A stretch of DNA of 64,000 nt from Ruminococcus flavefaciens MA2007 (GTDB lineage Bacteria > Bacillota > Clostridia > Oscillospirales > Ruminococcaceae): positions 62,001 to 126,000 of the forward strand of contig NZ_JHXF01000010.1 in assembly GCF_000621845.1 (NCBI RefSeq), given 5' to 3'. Each line of letters opens with the position of its first letter. Positions within the stretch are counted from its first letter, which is position 1. Position numbers and translations under genes: made by a program. The notes beneath the pieces were generated by a model that had not been told where the DNA came from, made no database searches, and worked only from the letters and a program-made list of their open reading frames with translations. Shown here one piece after another: positions 43,488 to 50,754 of this stretch.

Positions 43488-45602
43488 TTAGTTGTTCTTC
43501 TTTGCTTCAATATCAGCAAGAGCGTCCTTGCGTGAGAGATTGATTCTGCCCTGACGGTCGATCTCTGTTACCTTAACAACGATCTCGTCACCGATAGAAA
43601 CAACGTCCTCTACCTTTTCAACTCTCTGCTTATCGAGCTTGGAGATGTGAACAAGTCCGTCCTTACCGGGAGCGATCTCAACGAATGCGCCGAAGTCCAT
43701 AATTCTTACTACCTTGCCCTTGTAGATAGCACCTACCTCAGGATCGTTAGCGATTGTATGGATTATCTGGAGAGCCTTGTTTGCGTTATCTCCGTCAATA
43801 CCGCTGATAAATACATTACCATCATCACTGATGTCGATCTTAACATCGCAGTCAGCAGATATCTTCTGGATAACCTTGCCGCCCTGACCGATAACTTCAC
43901 GGATCTTATCAACTGGGATCTTGGTCTGGAGCATCTTAGGAGCGTACTTATTAACAGTAGGTCTGCTCTCAGGGATAGCCTTGAGCATGATCTCGTCAAG
44001 GATATAGAGACGAGCCTTTCTTGTCTTCTCGAATGCTTCCTTGATGATCGCAGGTGTAAGACCGTCGACCTTGATATCTACCTGAATAGCTGTGATACCC
44101 TTGTGAGTACCGCCAACCTTGAAGTCCATATCGCCGAAGAAGTCCTCAAGTCCCTGAATGTCGACCATTGTCATGAAGTCGTCACTGTCGGGAAGTGTGA
44201 TAAGTCCGCAGGAGATACCTGCAACAGGAGCCTTTATCGGTACGCCTGCGTCCATAAGAGCAAGTGTAGAACCGCAGATAGAGCCCTGTGATGTGGAGCC
44301 GTTAGAGGAAAGAACCTCTGAAACCAGTCTCAGTGCATATGGGAATTCCTCAACAGGAGGGATAACAGGAGCAAGAGCTCTTTCAGCAAGAGCACCGTGA
44401 CCGATCTCGCGGCGTCCCGGACCTCTGCTTGGCTTTGTCTCACCAACAGAGTAGCTTGGGAAGTTGTACTGGTGCATATATCTCTTGGAGTCTTCCTCGT
44501 CGAGACCGTCTATCTTCTGAGCGTCGCTTACAGGACCGAGTGTAGCGATAGTGAGGACCTGTGTCTGACCTCTTGTAAAGAGACCTGAACCGTGTACTCT
44601 CGGGAGAACGCCTACCTCTGCTGCCAGAGGACGAATCTCGTCGATACCACGTCCGTCAACACGCTTGCCCTCATAGAGCCATGCACGAACTATCTTCTTC
44701 TGGAGCTTGTAGATGCACTCGTCGATCATAGCGATCTGCTCAGGGTACTTCTCATCGAAGTTAGCGTGGATATCGTCAACGATAGGAGCAAGTCTCTCGT
44801 CACGGACATTCTTGTCGTTTGTATCGAGAGCAAACTTAACGCGGTCAGAAGCAAATGCTTCGATAGCGTCAAACATATCGTGGTCAACTTCCATTGACTC
44901 GAATGTGAACTTTGGCTTACCGATCTGAGCGCGTATATCGCTGATGAAAGCTACCATTTTCTTGATCTCTTCGTGTCCTTTGAGGATAGCTTCCAGCATT
45001 GTGTCCTCGGGAACTTCGTTAGCGCCTGCCTCGATCATAACGATCTTTTCAGCAGTACCTGCAACTGTAAGAGTAAGGTCTGTCTTAGCTCTCTGCTCAA
45101 GAGTAGGATTGAGAACGATCTCGCCGTCAACAAGACCAACGTTGATGCCTGCGATAGGACCGTTCCATGGAATATCGGAAATAGAGATAGCGATAGAAGT
45201 AGCTATCATACCTGCAATTTCAGGTGAGTTGTCAGGCTCTACAGCAAGTACAGTCATAACAACAGAAACGTCGTTTCTCATGTCCTTAGGGAACAGAGGA
45301 CGGATAGGTCTGTCAACACAGCGTGAAGTAAGGATAGCCTTTTCGGAAGGCTTGCCCTCGCGCTTTGTGAATGAGCCTGGGATCCTGCCTACTGAGTAGA
45401 GTCTTTCCTCGTAGTCAACTGAAAGAGGGAAGAAGTCAACGCCCTCTCTTGGCTTTGCACTTGCAGTAACATTTGCCATTACAACAGTCTCGCCGTATCT
45501 TACCCAGCAGGAGCCGTTTGCAAGACCGCAGGTCTTGCCTGTCTCAACAACGAGAGGTCTGCCTGCATAGGTTGTTTCAAAGGTTCTGTAGTTTTCAAAC
45601 AT
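43488..45602 (-). CDS. pnp: Polynucleotide phosphorylase
   Basis: This 704-residue 3'-5' phosphorolytic exoribonuclease is part of the RNA decay machinery. There are two RNase PH domains: the first, near the N-terminus, has YEERLYSVGRIPGSFTKREG in pieces, and the second, active one has FPSYSVGETKPSRGPGRREIGHG in pieces. An all-helical linker lies between them. A KH domain (KIREVIGQGGKVIQKIS, about 560-610) and an S1 domain (about 625-695) follow. GGAGG lies eleven or so bases before ATG. It is downstream of rpsO with a 174-base leader that folds into two hairpins, the same arrangement as the E. coli rpsO-pnp region. Confidence 0.97.
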   Translation of the reverse strand: MFENYRTFETTYAGRPLVVETGKTCGLANGSCWVRYGETVVMANVTASAKPREGVDFFPLSVDYEERLYSVGRIPGSFTKREGKPSEKAILTSRCVDRPIRPLFPKDMRNDVSVVMTVLAVEPDNSPEIAGMIATSIAISISDIPWNGPIAGINVGLVDGEIVLNPTLEQRAKTDLTLTVAGTAEKIVMIEAGANEVPEDTMLEAILKGHEEIKKMVAFISDIRAQIGKPKFTFESMEVDHDMFDAIEAFASDRVKFALDTNDKNVRDERLAPIVDDIHANFDEKYPEQIAMIDECIYKLQKKIVRAWLYEGKRVDGRGIDEIRPLAAEVGVLPRVHGSGLFTRGQTQVLTIATLGPVSDAQKIDGLDEEDSKRYMHQYNFPSYSVGETKPSRGPGRREIGHGALAERALAPVIPPVEEFPYALRLVSEVLSSNGSTSQGSICGSTLALMDAGVPIKAPVAGISCGLITLPDSDDFMTMVDIQGLEDFFGDMDFKVGGTHKGITAIQVDIKVDGLTPAIIKEAFEKTRKARLYILDEIMLKAIPESRPTVNKYAPKMLQTKIPVDKIREVIGQGGKVIQKISADCDVKIDISDDGNVFISGIDGDNANKALQIIHTIANDPEVGAIYKGKVVRIMDFGAFVEIAPGKDGLVHISKLDKQRVEKVEDVVSIGDEIVVKVTEIDRQGRINLSRKDALADIEAKKNN

Positions 45603-45647
45603 CTTTAATATGCCTCCAATTTTATAATATTTATCAGAGGAGAGCTT

Positions 45648-45761
45648 TTAGAAGTTAGAGGTAAAAGCACGATATATCAGCTTCATAGCCCTTACCTCTG
45701 ACTTCTAATCCCTGCACTCTGATAGACGTAAAGGCAGAAGGGCATAGAACCCCACTGCCTT
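45648..45761 (-). promoter_or_regulatory. pnp leader hairpins between rpsO and pnp
   Basis: A long hairpin pairs 45648-45664 with 45692-45708 (16 of 17 pairs, 27-nt loop). A second one pairs aaggcag (45731-45737) with ctgcctt (45755-45761) plus GGG/CCC inside. Neither is followed by a T run on the minus strand, so they look like RNA-processing or protein-binding structures rather than terminators. Confidence 0.55.
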
Positions 45762-45776
45762 CTTTCACATTTGTAA

Positions 45777-46043
45777 TTACTTACGGAGACCGAGCTTCTC
45801 AACGATAGCACGGTATCTTTCGATATCCTTCTTCTTGAGATATCCGAGAAGGTTACGTCTGTGACCAACCATCTTGAGAAGACCTCTTCTTGAGTGGTGG
45901 TCGTTCTTGTGCTCCTTGAGGTGGTTTGTGAGATCGTTGATTCTTCTTGTAAGAATAGCGATCTGAACCTCAGGAGAACCTGTGTCCTTTTCGTGTGTTC
46001 TGTTAGCCTCAATAACGGCTGTCTTTTCATCCTTCAATAACAT
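45777..46043 (-). CDS. rpsO: Ribosomal protein S15
   Basis: The 88-residue S15 binds 16S rRNA in the central domain of the 30S subunit. The whole protein is recognisable: [31 protein letters not shown] and the final [14 protein letters not shown]. The start is ATG 46043, six bases after GAGGTG; an in-frame GTG at 46052 belongs to that ribosome site. The upstream leader can sequester this site by pairing. pnp follows and shares the transcript. Confidence 0.97.
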   Translation of the reverse strand: MLLKDEKTAVIEANRTHEKDTGSPEVQIAILTRRINDLTNHLKEHKNDHHSRRGLLKMVGHRRNLLGYLKKKDIERYRAIVEKLGLRK

Positions 46044-46049
46044 TTGAAG

Positions 46050-46090
46050 CACCTCTTAAATAAAATATTCCGTCAACTCAGTGGGAGGTG
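46050..46090 (-). promoter_or_regulatory. rpsO leader with ribosome-site-sequestering stem
   Basis: On the RNA, GAGGUG of the ribosome site (46050-46055) is exactly complementary to CACCUC (46085-46090) 29 nt upstream. A second potential stem lies further upstream (tcgaggt / agccccga region, 46095-46111). This fits autogenous control by S15, as known for rpsO leaders in several bacteria. Confidence 0.5.
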
Positions 46091-46131
46091 AAAATCGAGG
46101 TCAAGCCCCGAACCAAGTACACGGTGATAAT

Positions 46132-46160
46132 ATTATACCATATAAAAAAGACTTTGTAAA
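46132..46160 (-). promoter_or_regulatory. Promoter of rpsO-pnp
   Basis: Minus strand TTTACA (46155-46160) and TATAAT (46132-46137) with 17-bp spacing give a leader of about 80 nt. Confidence 0.75.
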
Positions 46161-46264
46161 GAGTTTTTTTCGATTTTTGAGAAAAAAATAAGATTCTTTT
46201 GTGCAAAAGAAATATATATGGCTTCTTCAATTTGTTGCAAATATAGTTTTATAAGGTAAGATAG

Positions 46265-46293
46265 TTGACTATCGGTGCAATATGTGTTAAAAT
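46265..46293 (+). promoter_or_regulatory. Promoter of the PH-domain/FkbM genes
   Basis: TTGACT (46265-46270), 17 bp, TAAAAT (46288-46293), 43 bases before the ATG at 46337. Confidence 0.7.
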
Positions 46294-46336
46294 AGTAATA
46301 CTAAGGTTTGTCAGATAAGGATTGGAGGATCATGCT

Positions 46337-46759
46337 ATGAAAAAAAATGCATTTGATTATGTATGGACAGATAAAAAACGCTCACTTTTCGGACTGCCTC
46401 TTACTTTTACACGCTACTATCTCACAGAGACAAAGTTCATTACCAGAACAGGTTTTTTCAATATCGACGAAGACGAGATAGACCTTTACAAGATAACCGA
46501 TAAAAAGGTGAAATATCCTTTCTTCCAGCGTTTATTCAACTGCGGAACTATAATAATCTACAGCCGCGACGCCGATACTCCCTCAAAGGAAGTACACTGT
46601 GTCAAGAACGTCAGAAAGGTTTCAGAGCTTATTGACAAGTATCTCAATATCATGCGCGACAAGTATGGTATCAGAGGAAGAGATATGATGAGTATGCACT
46701 CGCATTGTGACCATGATGATGATTTTGATGATACGCAGTATCACGACGGGGATTATTGA
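46337..46759 (+). CDS. Bacterial PH-domain (YdbT/DUF304-like) protein
   Basis: This 140-residue soluble protein has the bacterial PH-like pattern: RYYLTETKFITRTGFFNIDEDEIDLYKITDKKVK with strand-turn repeats, then GTIIIYSRDADTPSKEVHCVKNVRKVSELIDKY, as in YdbS/YdbT-type domains. No transmembrane helix is present. The C-terminus has a His/Asp-rich tail (SHCDHDDDFDDTQYHD) that could bind metal. ATG 46337 follows GGAGGATCATGCT; the earlier TTG lies in this ribosome site. The FkbM gene begins about 20 bases after the stop. Function unknown. Confidence 0.75.
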   Translation: MKKNAFDYVWTDKKRSLFGLPLTFTRYYLTETKFITRTGFFNIDEDEIDLYKITDKKVKYPFFQRLFNCGTIIIYSRDADTPSKEVHCVKNVRKVSELIDKYLNIMRDKYGIRGRDMMSMHSHCDHDDDFDDTQYHDGDY

Positions 46760-46779
46760 TTAAAGAGGTGATAGGGACA

Positions 46780-47844
46780 ATGCTCTCGTTTATAACTGAA
46801 AAACAATCCAGCTGGGACAGACTGAAGGCGGAAGAACGTCCCATATTCATCTATGGAATGGGCGACGGTGCATTAAAGATAATGTCCGTTTTCCGTGACA
46901 AGCATATAACGGTAGCAGGTATCTTCGCCAGTGATGATTTTGTACGCGGTCACTCCTTTGAGGGCTACAGAGTCCATAAGCTTTCCGAGATAGAGGAAGC
47001 AGTCGACGACTTTGTTGTAGTTCTTGCTTTTGCGGCAGGCTATCAGGAGATAGTCGACAAGGTACAGGAGATAGCTTCAAAGCATACTCTTTATGTACCT
47101 GATGTTCCTGTAGTGGGAAGAGGGCTTTTCACCTATGAGTACTGCATGGAGAACGAGGATAAGATACAGCAAGTCTACGACAGTCTTGCTGATGATTATT
47201 CGCGCAAAGTATACGCAAATATCATTAACTTCAAGATAAGCGGCAAAATAGATTATCTTTCCGCTGTAACTACCTCTAAATCAGATATATACAAGAGAAT
47301 AATCAAGCCGAATCTCAACGAGATATACGTTGACCTCGGCGCATATAACGGCGATACAATAAAGGAGCTTTTAGAATTCACTCAGGGCAGATATGCTTCG
47401 ATATATGCGCTTGAGCCTGATAAGAAGAACTTCAAGAAGCTTGCTAAATTCATAGACGGTATGTCTCATGTTTATGCTTATAATTCGGCGGCATGGTGTA
47501 CAGACACGGAGCTCCCTTTTGCTGCTAAAGCAGGCAGACAGTCTGCTATAACAGCAGAGTCCGAGAATATGATAGGAGCGCTTTCCGTTGACAGTATCCT
47601 TGCCAAGAAGCCTGCAACTATAATCAAAATGGACGTTGAAGGCTTTGAACGTGAAGCTATATGGGGAGCGGCAAGAACCATATCTCATTATGCTCCTAAA
47701 ATGATGGTGTCACTTTACCACAGGAACGAGGATATATTTGAGCTCCCATTGCTGATAAAGAAGCTTAATCCTGCATATAAGCTGTATATAAGACATCAGC
47801 TTTACATTCCTGCATGGGAAACAAATCTTTACGCAACAGTATAA
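46780..47844 (+). CDS. FkbM-family SAM-dependent methyltransferase with N-terminal Rossmann-like domain
   Basis: The 354-residue protein has an N-terminal nucleotide-binding-like domain (PIFIYGMGDGALKI near residue 20, resembling sugar-acetyltransferase PglD-type folds). A C-terminal FkbM methyltransferase domain follows: YVDLGAYNGDT motif I near 187, ALEPDKKN, and IIKMDVEGFEREAIWGA. FkbM enzymes O-methylate sugars or natural products. The substrate is unknown and no glycosyltransferase cluster lies next to it. ATG 46780 is preceded by AAAGAGGTGA; the TTG upstream at 46756 is less likely. A terminator follows. Confidence 0.82.
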   Translation: MLSFITEKQSSWDRLKAEERPIFIYGMGDGALKIMSVFRDKHITVAGIFASDDFVRGHSFEGYRVHKLSEIEEAVDDFVVVLAFAAGYQEIVDKVQEIASKHTLYVPDVPVVGRGLFTYEYCMENEDKIQQVYDSLADDYSRKVYANIINFKISGKIDYLSAVTTSKSDIYKRIIKPNLNEIYVDLGAYNGDTIKELLEFTQGRYASIYALEPDKKNFKKLAKFIDGMSHVYAYNSAAWCTDTELPFAAKAGRQSAITAESENMIGALSVDSILAKKPATIIKMDVEGFEREAIWGAARTISHYAPKMMVSLYHRNEDIFELPLLIKKLNPAYKLYIRHQLYIPAWETNLYATV

Positions 47845-47845
47845 C

Positions 47846-47880
47846 AAAAGCGACAGGTTTTAGCCTGTCGCTTTTTATTT
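47846..47880. terminator. Shared terminator between FkbM and ABC permease genes
   Basis: A 12-bp stem (aaaagcgacagg / cctgtcgctttt, six-base loop) with A and T flanks can serve both converging genes. The opposite gene stops at 47879. Confidence 0.85.
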
Positions 47881-48514
47881 ATGCCTCTTTTGATTCGTAT
47901 ATTTTAACTGAGATAAACCATGATATCAGCAGCATTACTGCAAGTACTCCGATAGCTGCTGTGCAAAACAGACCTGTATTGCTGAAAAGCTTTGCAGTTT
48001 TTTCTGTTATTTTGCTTGAATCGGAAAGAATGATCGGAGGTAAGATACCGCAGATAAGTCCGATGATTACGAGATATACTATTCTGCCCTTTGTTGTGCC
48101 GAATTTATAGTTTATCGGCAGTGATACACATGGAACAAGAGCTCCCAAAAGAAGTGCTATGACAGACATAGAAAGCATTTCTCTGAAAACTGTAGGGGAT
48201 TTATAATTAACGGCGAGCATCATTACAGCAATAAATACAGCTGAAATAAGGGACATTATAGCTACGGAGATATATCTCGAGGATACGATAGTCTTTTTGT
48301 TTACGGGCATACAGTAAATATATTTGTCCCAGTGGCTCATCTCATCGTATGACATCTGTCCGAGAGGCAGCATTGAAAGCAGCATAGGTATCAGCATGAG
48401 GAACATACTCTGCTTGTTGAGAAGTCCGACGACAGCAAATACAGGTATTATAATAAGAGAAAATTTATTATTTTTGAAGTTTGTTATCATTTCTTTTATA
48501 AGTAAGCCTTTCAT
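47879..48514 (-). CDS. ABC-2-type transporter permease
   Basis: The 211-residue protein has about six hydrophobic helices and the ABC2_membrane_5-like start MKGLLIKEMITNFK, with the amphipathic SHWDKYIYCMPVNKKTIVSSRYIS segment seen in this family. It would form the membrane part with the adjacent ATPase. It ends the gntR-ATPase-permease operon. YtrA-type cassettes of this form respond to cell-envelope stress in Bacillus; the substrate here is unknown. Confidence 0.85.
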   Translation of the reverse strand: MKGLLIKEMITNFKNNKFSLIIIPVFAVVGLLNKQSMFLMLIPMLLSMLPLGQMSYDEMSHWDKYIYCMPVNKKTIVSSRYISVAIMSLISAVFIAVMMLAVNYKSPTVFREMLSMSVIALLLGALVPCVSLPINYKFGTTKGRIVYLVIIGLICGILPPIILSDSSKITEKTAKLFSNTGLFCTAAIGVLAVMLLISWFISVKIYESKEA

Positions 48515-49348
48515 TTACTTTTCCTCCTTAGCCATGAATACGAAAAGGTCCTCTATCGTAACAGGCGATGAATTGAATGTTGACGGTATTTTCTCAACAT
48601 CTGCAATAGCTTCAACGCTGAATTTGCCGACTTTTTTGCCTTTTATTGCAGCAGGATCAAGCTCTGAGAGCTGCTGCTCGGTAAGATTTATGAAGCGGTA
48701 TTTTTCGAGAAGAGCGTCTTTTTCTTCGCAGAGCATGAGATTTCCGTTGTGCATAAAAGCAATGTAATCGCAAAGCTTTTCGAGGTCGCTTACTATATGA
48801 GAAGATATAAGTATTGAGTGATCTTCATCTCGTGTAAAATCGTTGAGAATGTCGATTATCTCGTCTCTTACAAGGGGATCAAGACCGCTTGTAGGCTCAT
48901 CGAGTATGAGAAGCTTTGCGTTATGGGAAAGAGCGACAGCGATACCGAGTTTCATTTTCATACCCTTTGAGAAATCGCTGAACTTTTTATCAGTTGGGAG
49001 TGAAAATGAATCAATATAGCCGAAAAATACCTTTTCGTCCCAATTCTTATACATATTCTTCATTATCTTGTTTATATCCTTGATATTAAGTGAAGCAGGC
49101 ATACCGACCTCGTCAAGAACAACGCCGATATCCTCTTTAAGCTGCGCGGAAAGAGTCTGACCGAGGATACTGATACTGCCGTTGTCGGGTTTTGTCATAC
49201 CGAGAATAGAGCGTATAGTGGTGCTTTTGCCTGCTCCGTTTTCGCCGATAAGTCCCATAATGCAGCCGTTTGGCAGATCAAATGAGATATTGTTCAGAGT
49301 AAAGCCTTTATATTTTTTGGTGAGATTTTTTATTTCAATAGCGTTCAT
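48515..49348 (-). CDS. ABC transporter ATP-binding protein of the GntR-linked cassette
   Basis: The 277-residue ATPase has Walker A GENGAGKST near 37, a shortened ABC signature (FSKGMKMKLGIA), Walker B LLILDEPTSGLDP and the H-loop ISSHI. A C-terminal extension of about 60 residues (FINLTEQQLSELD onward) is usual for this DrrA-like group. ATG 49348 follows AGGAGT; the frame extends a little upstream into the gntR gene. It begins four bases after the gntR stop, and the permease follows directly. Confidence 0.9.
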   Translation of the reverse strand: MNAIEIKNLTKKYKGFTLNNISFDLPNGCIMGLIGENGAGKSTTIRSILGMTKPDNGSISILGQTLSAQLKEDIGVVLDEVGMPASLNIKDINKIMKNMYKNWDEKVFFGYIDSFSLPTDKKFSDFSKGMKMKLGIAVALSHNAKLLILDEPTSGLDPLVRDEIIDILNDFTRDEDHSILISSHIVSDLEKLCDYIAFMHNGNLMLCEEKDALLEKYRFINLTEQQLSELDPAAIKGKKVGKFSVEAIADVEKIPSTFNSSPVTIEDLFVFMAKEEK

Positions 49349-49352
49349 AAGA

Positions 49353-49727
49353 TCACTCCTGTTCATATATGATATTTATCATTTCGATCATATCATTTTT
49401 TGACAGCTGACAGGCAGCTGCAAGATTTTTTATCTCCATAATGTGTTCTTCGATTTTTTTCAGATTATGTTCTTTAAGCAGTTCAGTATTCTGAGCTGCT
49501 ACGAAGCAGCCTTTAGCAGGCAGTGTATAAATGAAGCCTTCGCGTTCAAGCTCGTCATAAGCTCTTTTAGTGGTTATGACGCTAATCCGCAGGTCTTTTG
49601 CCAGATTCCTTATGGAAGGAAGAGGTTCGTTTGCCGCAAGCGTTCCGCTGATTATCTGATTTTTTATCTGACTATAGATCTGATCGTAAATTGGCGCACC
49701 GCTTCTATTGTCGATAAAGATGTTCAT
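49353..49727 (-). CDS. YtrA-subfamily GntR transcriptional regulator
   Basis: This 124-residue repressor-type protein has the GntR winged helix at the N-terminus (PIYDQIYSQIKNQIISG; LPSIRNLAKDLRISVITTKRAYDELEREGFI) and only a short helical C-terminal part, the hallmark of the YtrA subfamily. It precedes its ABC genes in one operon. A perfect 18-bp palindrome covers the start site of its promoter, consistent with autorepression released by a ligand. ATG 49727 follows AAAGGAGAG. Confidence 0.92.
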   Translation of the reverse strand: MNIFIDNRSGAPIYDQIYSQIKNQIISGTLAANEPLPSIRNLAKDLRISVITTKRAYDELEREGFIYTLPAKGCFVAAQNTELLKEHNLKKIEEHIMEIKNLAAACQLSKNDMIEMINIIYEQE

Positions 49728-49743
49728 CTGTGCTCTCCTTTCG

Positions 49744-49786
49744 TACTGTATATATACAGTATACACAGATATGACAGGTTTGTCAA
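49744..49786 (-). promoter_or_regulatory. Promoter and palindromic operator of the GntR-ABC operon
   Basis: Minus strand TTGACA (49781-49786) and TATACT (49758-49763) are 17 bp apart. The perfect palindrome TACTGTATATATACAGTA (49744-49761) overlaps the -10 box and start site, where bound repressor would block transcription. Confidence 0.78.
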
Positions 49787-49794
49787 GTACTTTT

Positions 49795-49825
49795 TCAAAA
49801 AAAATTCTCCCATAGGGAGAATTTT
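49795..49825 (-). terminator. Terminator of the PglX-C-like gene
   Basis: Stem aaaattctccc / gggagaatttt is flanked by T-rich tracts on both strands, just after the minus-strand stop at 49827. Confidence 0.8.
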
Positions 49826-49826
49826 T

Positions 49827-50696
49827 TTAAACAAGTATATCTTTCAGCTTTTCATAGTTGGCTTTTACACCGTCATCAAGATCGAGTTTTATATGATTTT
49901 CTGCCATTTGATGAAGCCTTTGCAGAAATCCCTTCATTTCAAGAAGCAGAGTCTGCATACGCGAAATATCACGTCGCAATTTAGTTTTTTCTACGCCTTT
50001 TGCAGCGATGTATTCTTCACTTAGCTTGTGAAGTTCATCTTTTAGCTTAGCCTGATAGGGGAGTGCATATTCTTTTTCAAGAACTGACAGCAAGTCTTCA
50101 TCATAGCGATGAATATACATCACTGCACGAAATGCTCCTTTTCTCCCCGAAGTGAACTGCCAGTAAATAGGGCGATTCTTATATACCTTGGAATGGTCTG
50201 CAAAGAAGCTCTTTTGCAGGTAATCATGGAGAGTTTTGCGAGAGTCCGAGCTGTTTCCGAGAGCTTCAGCGATAAAATCAAGGTTTTCTTCAAGAGTATC
50301 GCTGCCGTAGACTTTCTCTATAAAATCTATCACCGCAGCTGTCAAGCCGTTTTCCATATCGTTTACAGTCATGATATTGTCATGGCAGGGGATAATTGTC
50401 TTATATGCAGAGCTGTCCCACTTGCCGCCTGCAAAGCACAGTCCTTCTCTGTCGAGAGAGTAGCGTCCGAATATACAGCCAACAGCATAGCTGATAAGGC
50501 TTTTTATCTCCCTCTGAAGTTCTGCACGCCTGACAGTTATATCCGAATCATTGACCTGTGGATCAAGTTCGTCTGCAACATCATACAGGTCGATGAAAAA
50601 GCTGTTAAGCTTTTCTTCATTCTGTTTCAGCTTTCGGAATCGCTGCTCGCAGAGTTTTTCCCATTCTTTATACTTGTCTGATATAAGATAAGACAT
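49827..50696 (-). CDS. Standalone protein resembling the C-terminal region of BREX methyltransferase PglX
   Basis: The 289-residue protein resembles, by my recollection, the last quarter of PglX (about 1200 aa) of BREX phage-defence systems. Shared stretches are EKLCEQRFRKLKQNEEKLN, LISYAVGCIFGRYSLD, GLCFAGGKWD, ETLEENLDFIAEALG (here DTLEEN...), NRPIYWQFTSGRKGAF and MYIHRYD. In PglX this part follows the adenine methylase and target-recognition regions. No methylase motif (NPPY) or other brx gene is present here. The ORF is intact with TAGGAG before ATG and a terminator after it. It lies directly behind the hom terminator, with no promoter visible, so expression would need readthrough. It could be a remnant, an orphan regulator or a functional domain protein. 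Confidence 0.6.
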   Translation of the reverse strand: MSYLISDKYKEWEKLCEQRFRKLKQNEEKLNSFFIDLYDVADELDPQVNDSDITVRRAELQREIKSLISYAVGCIFGRYSLDREGLCFAGGKWDSSAYKTIIPCHDNIMTVNDMENGLTAAVIDFIEKVYGSDTLEENLDFIAEALGNSSDSRKTLHDYLQKSFFADHSKVYKNRPIYWQFTSGRKGAFRAVMYIHRYDEDLLSVLEKEYALPYQAKLKDELHKLSEEYIAAKGVEKTKLRRDISRMQTLLLEMKGFLQRLHQMAENHIKLDLDDGVKANYEKLKDILV

Positions 50697-50704
50697 TTTC
50701 TACT

Positions 50705-50741
50705 CCTAAAAAAGATACTTCCGAGGATTATCGGAAGTATC
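50705..50741 (-). terminator. Terminator of hom, touching the next ribosome site
   Basis: An 11-bp stem (gatacttccga / tcggaagtatc) is followed on the minus strand by six T. The next bases are the AGGAG ribosome site of the PglX-C-like gene. Confidence 0.8.
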
Positions 50742-50754
50742 GGTGATTATTCTA

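Noticed and set aside
43647..44291. 214-codon open frame antisense to pnp
   Set aside because: It is fully covered by the conserved pnp coding sequence and has no initiation signal.
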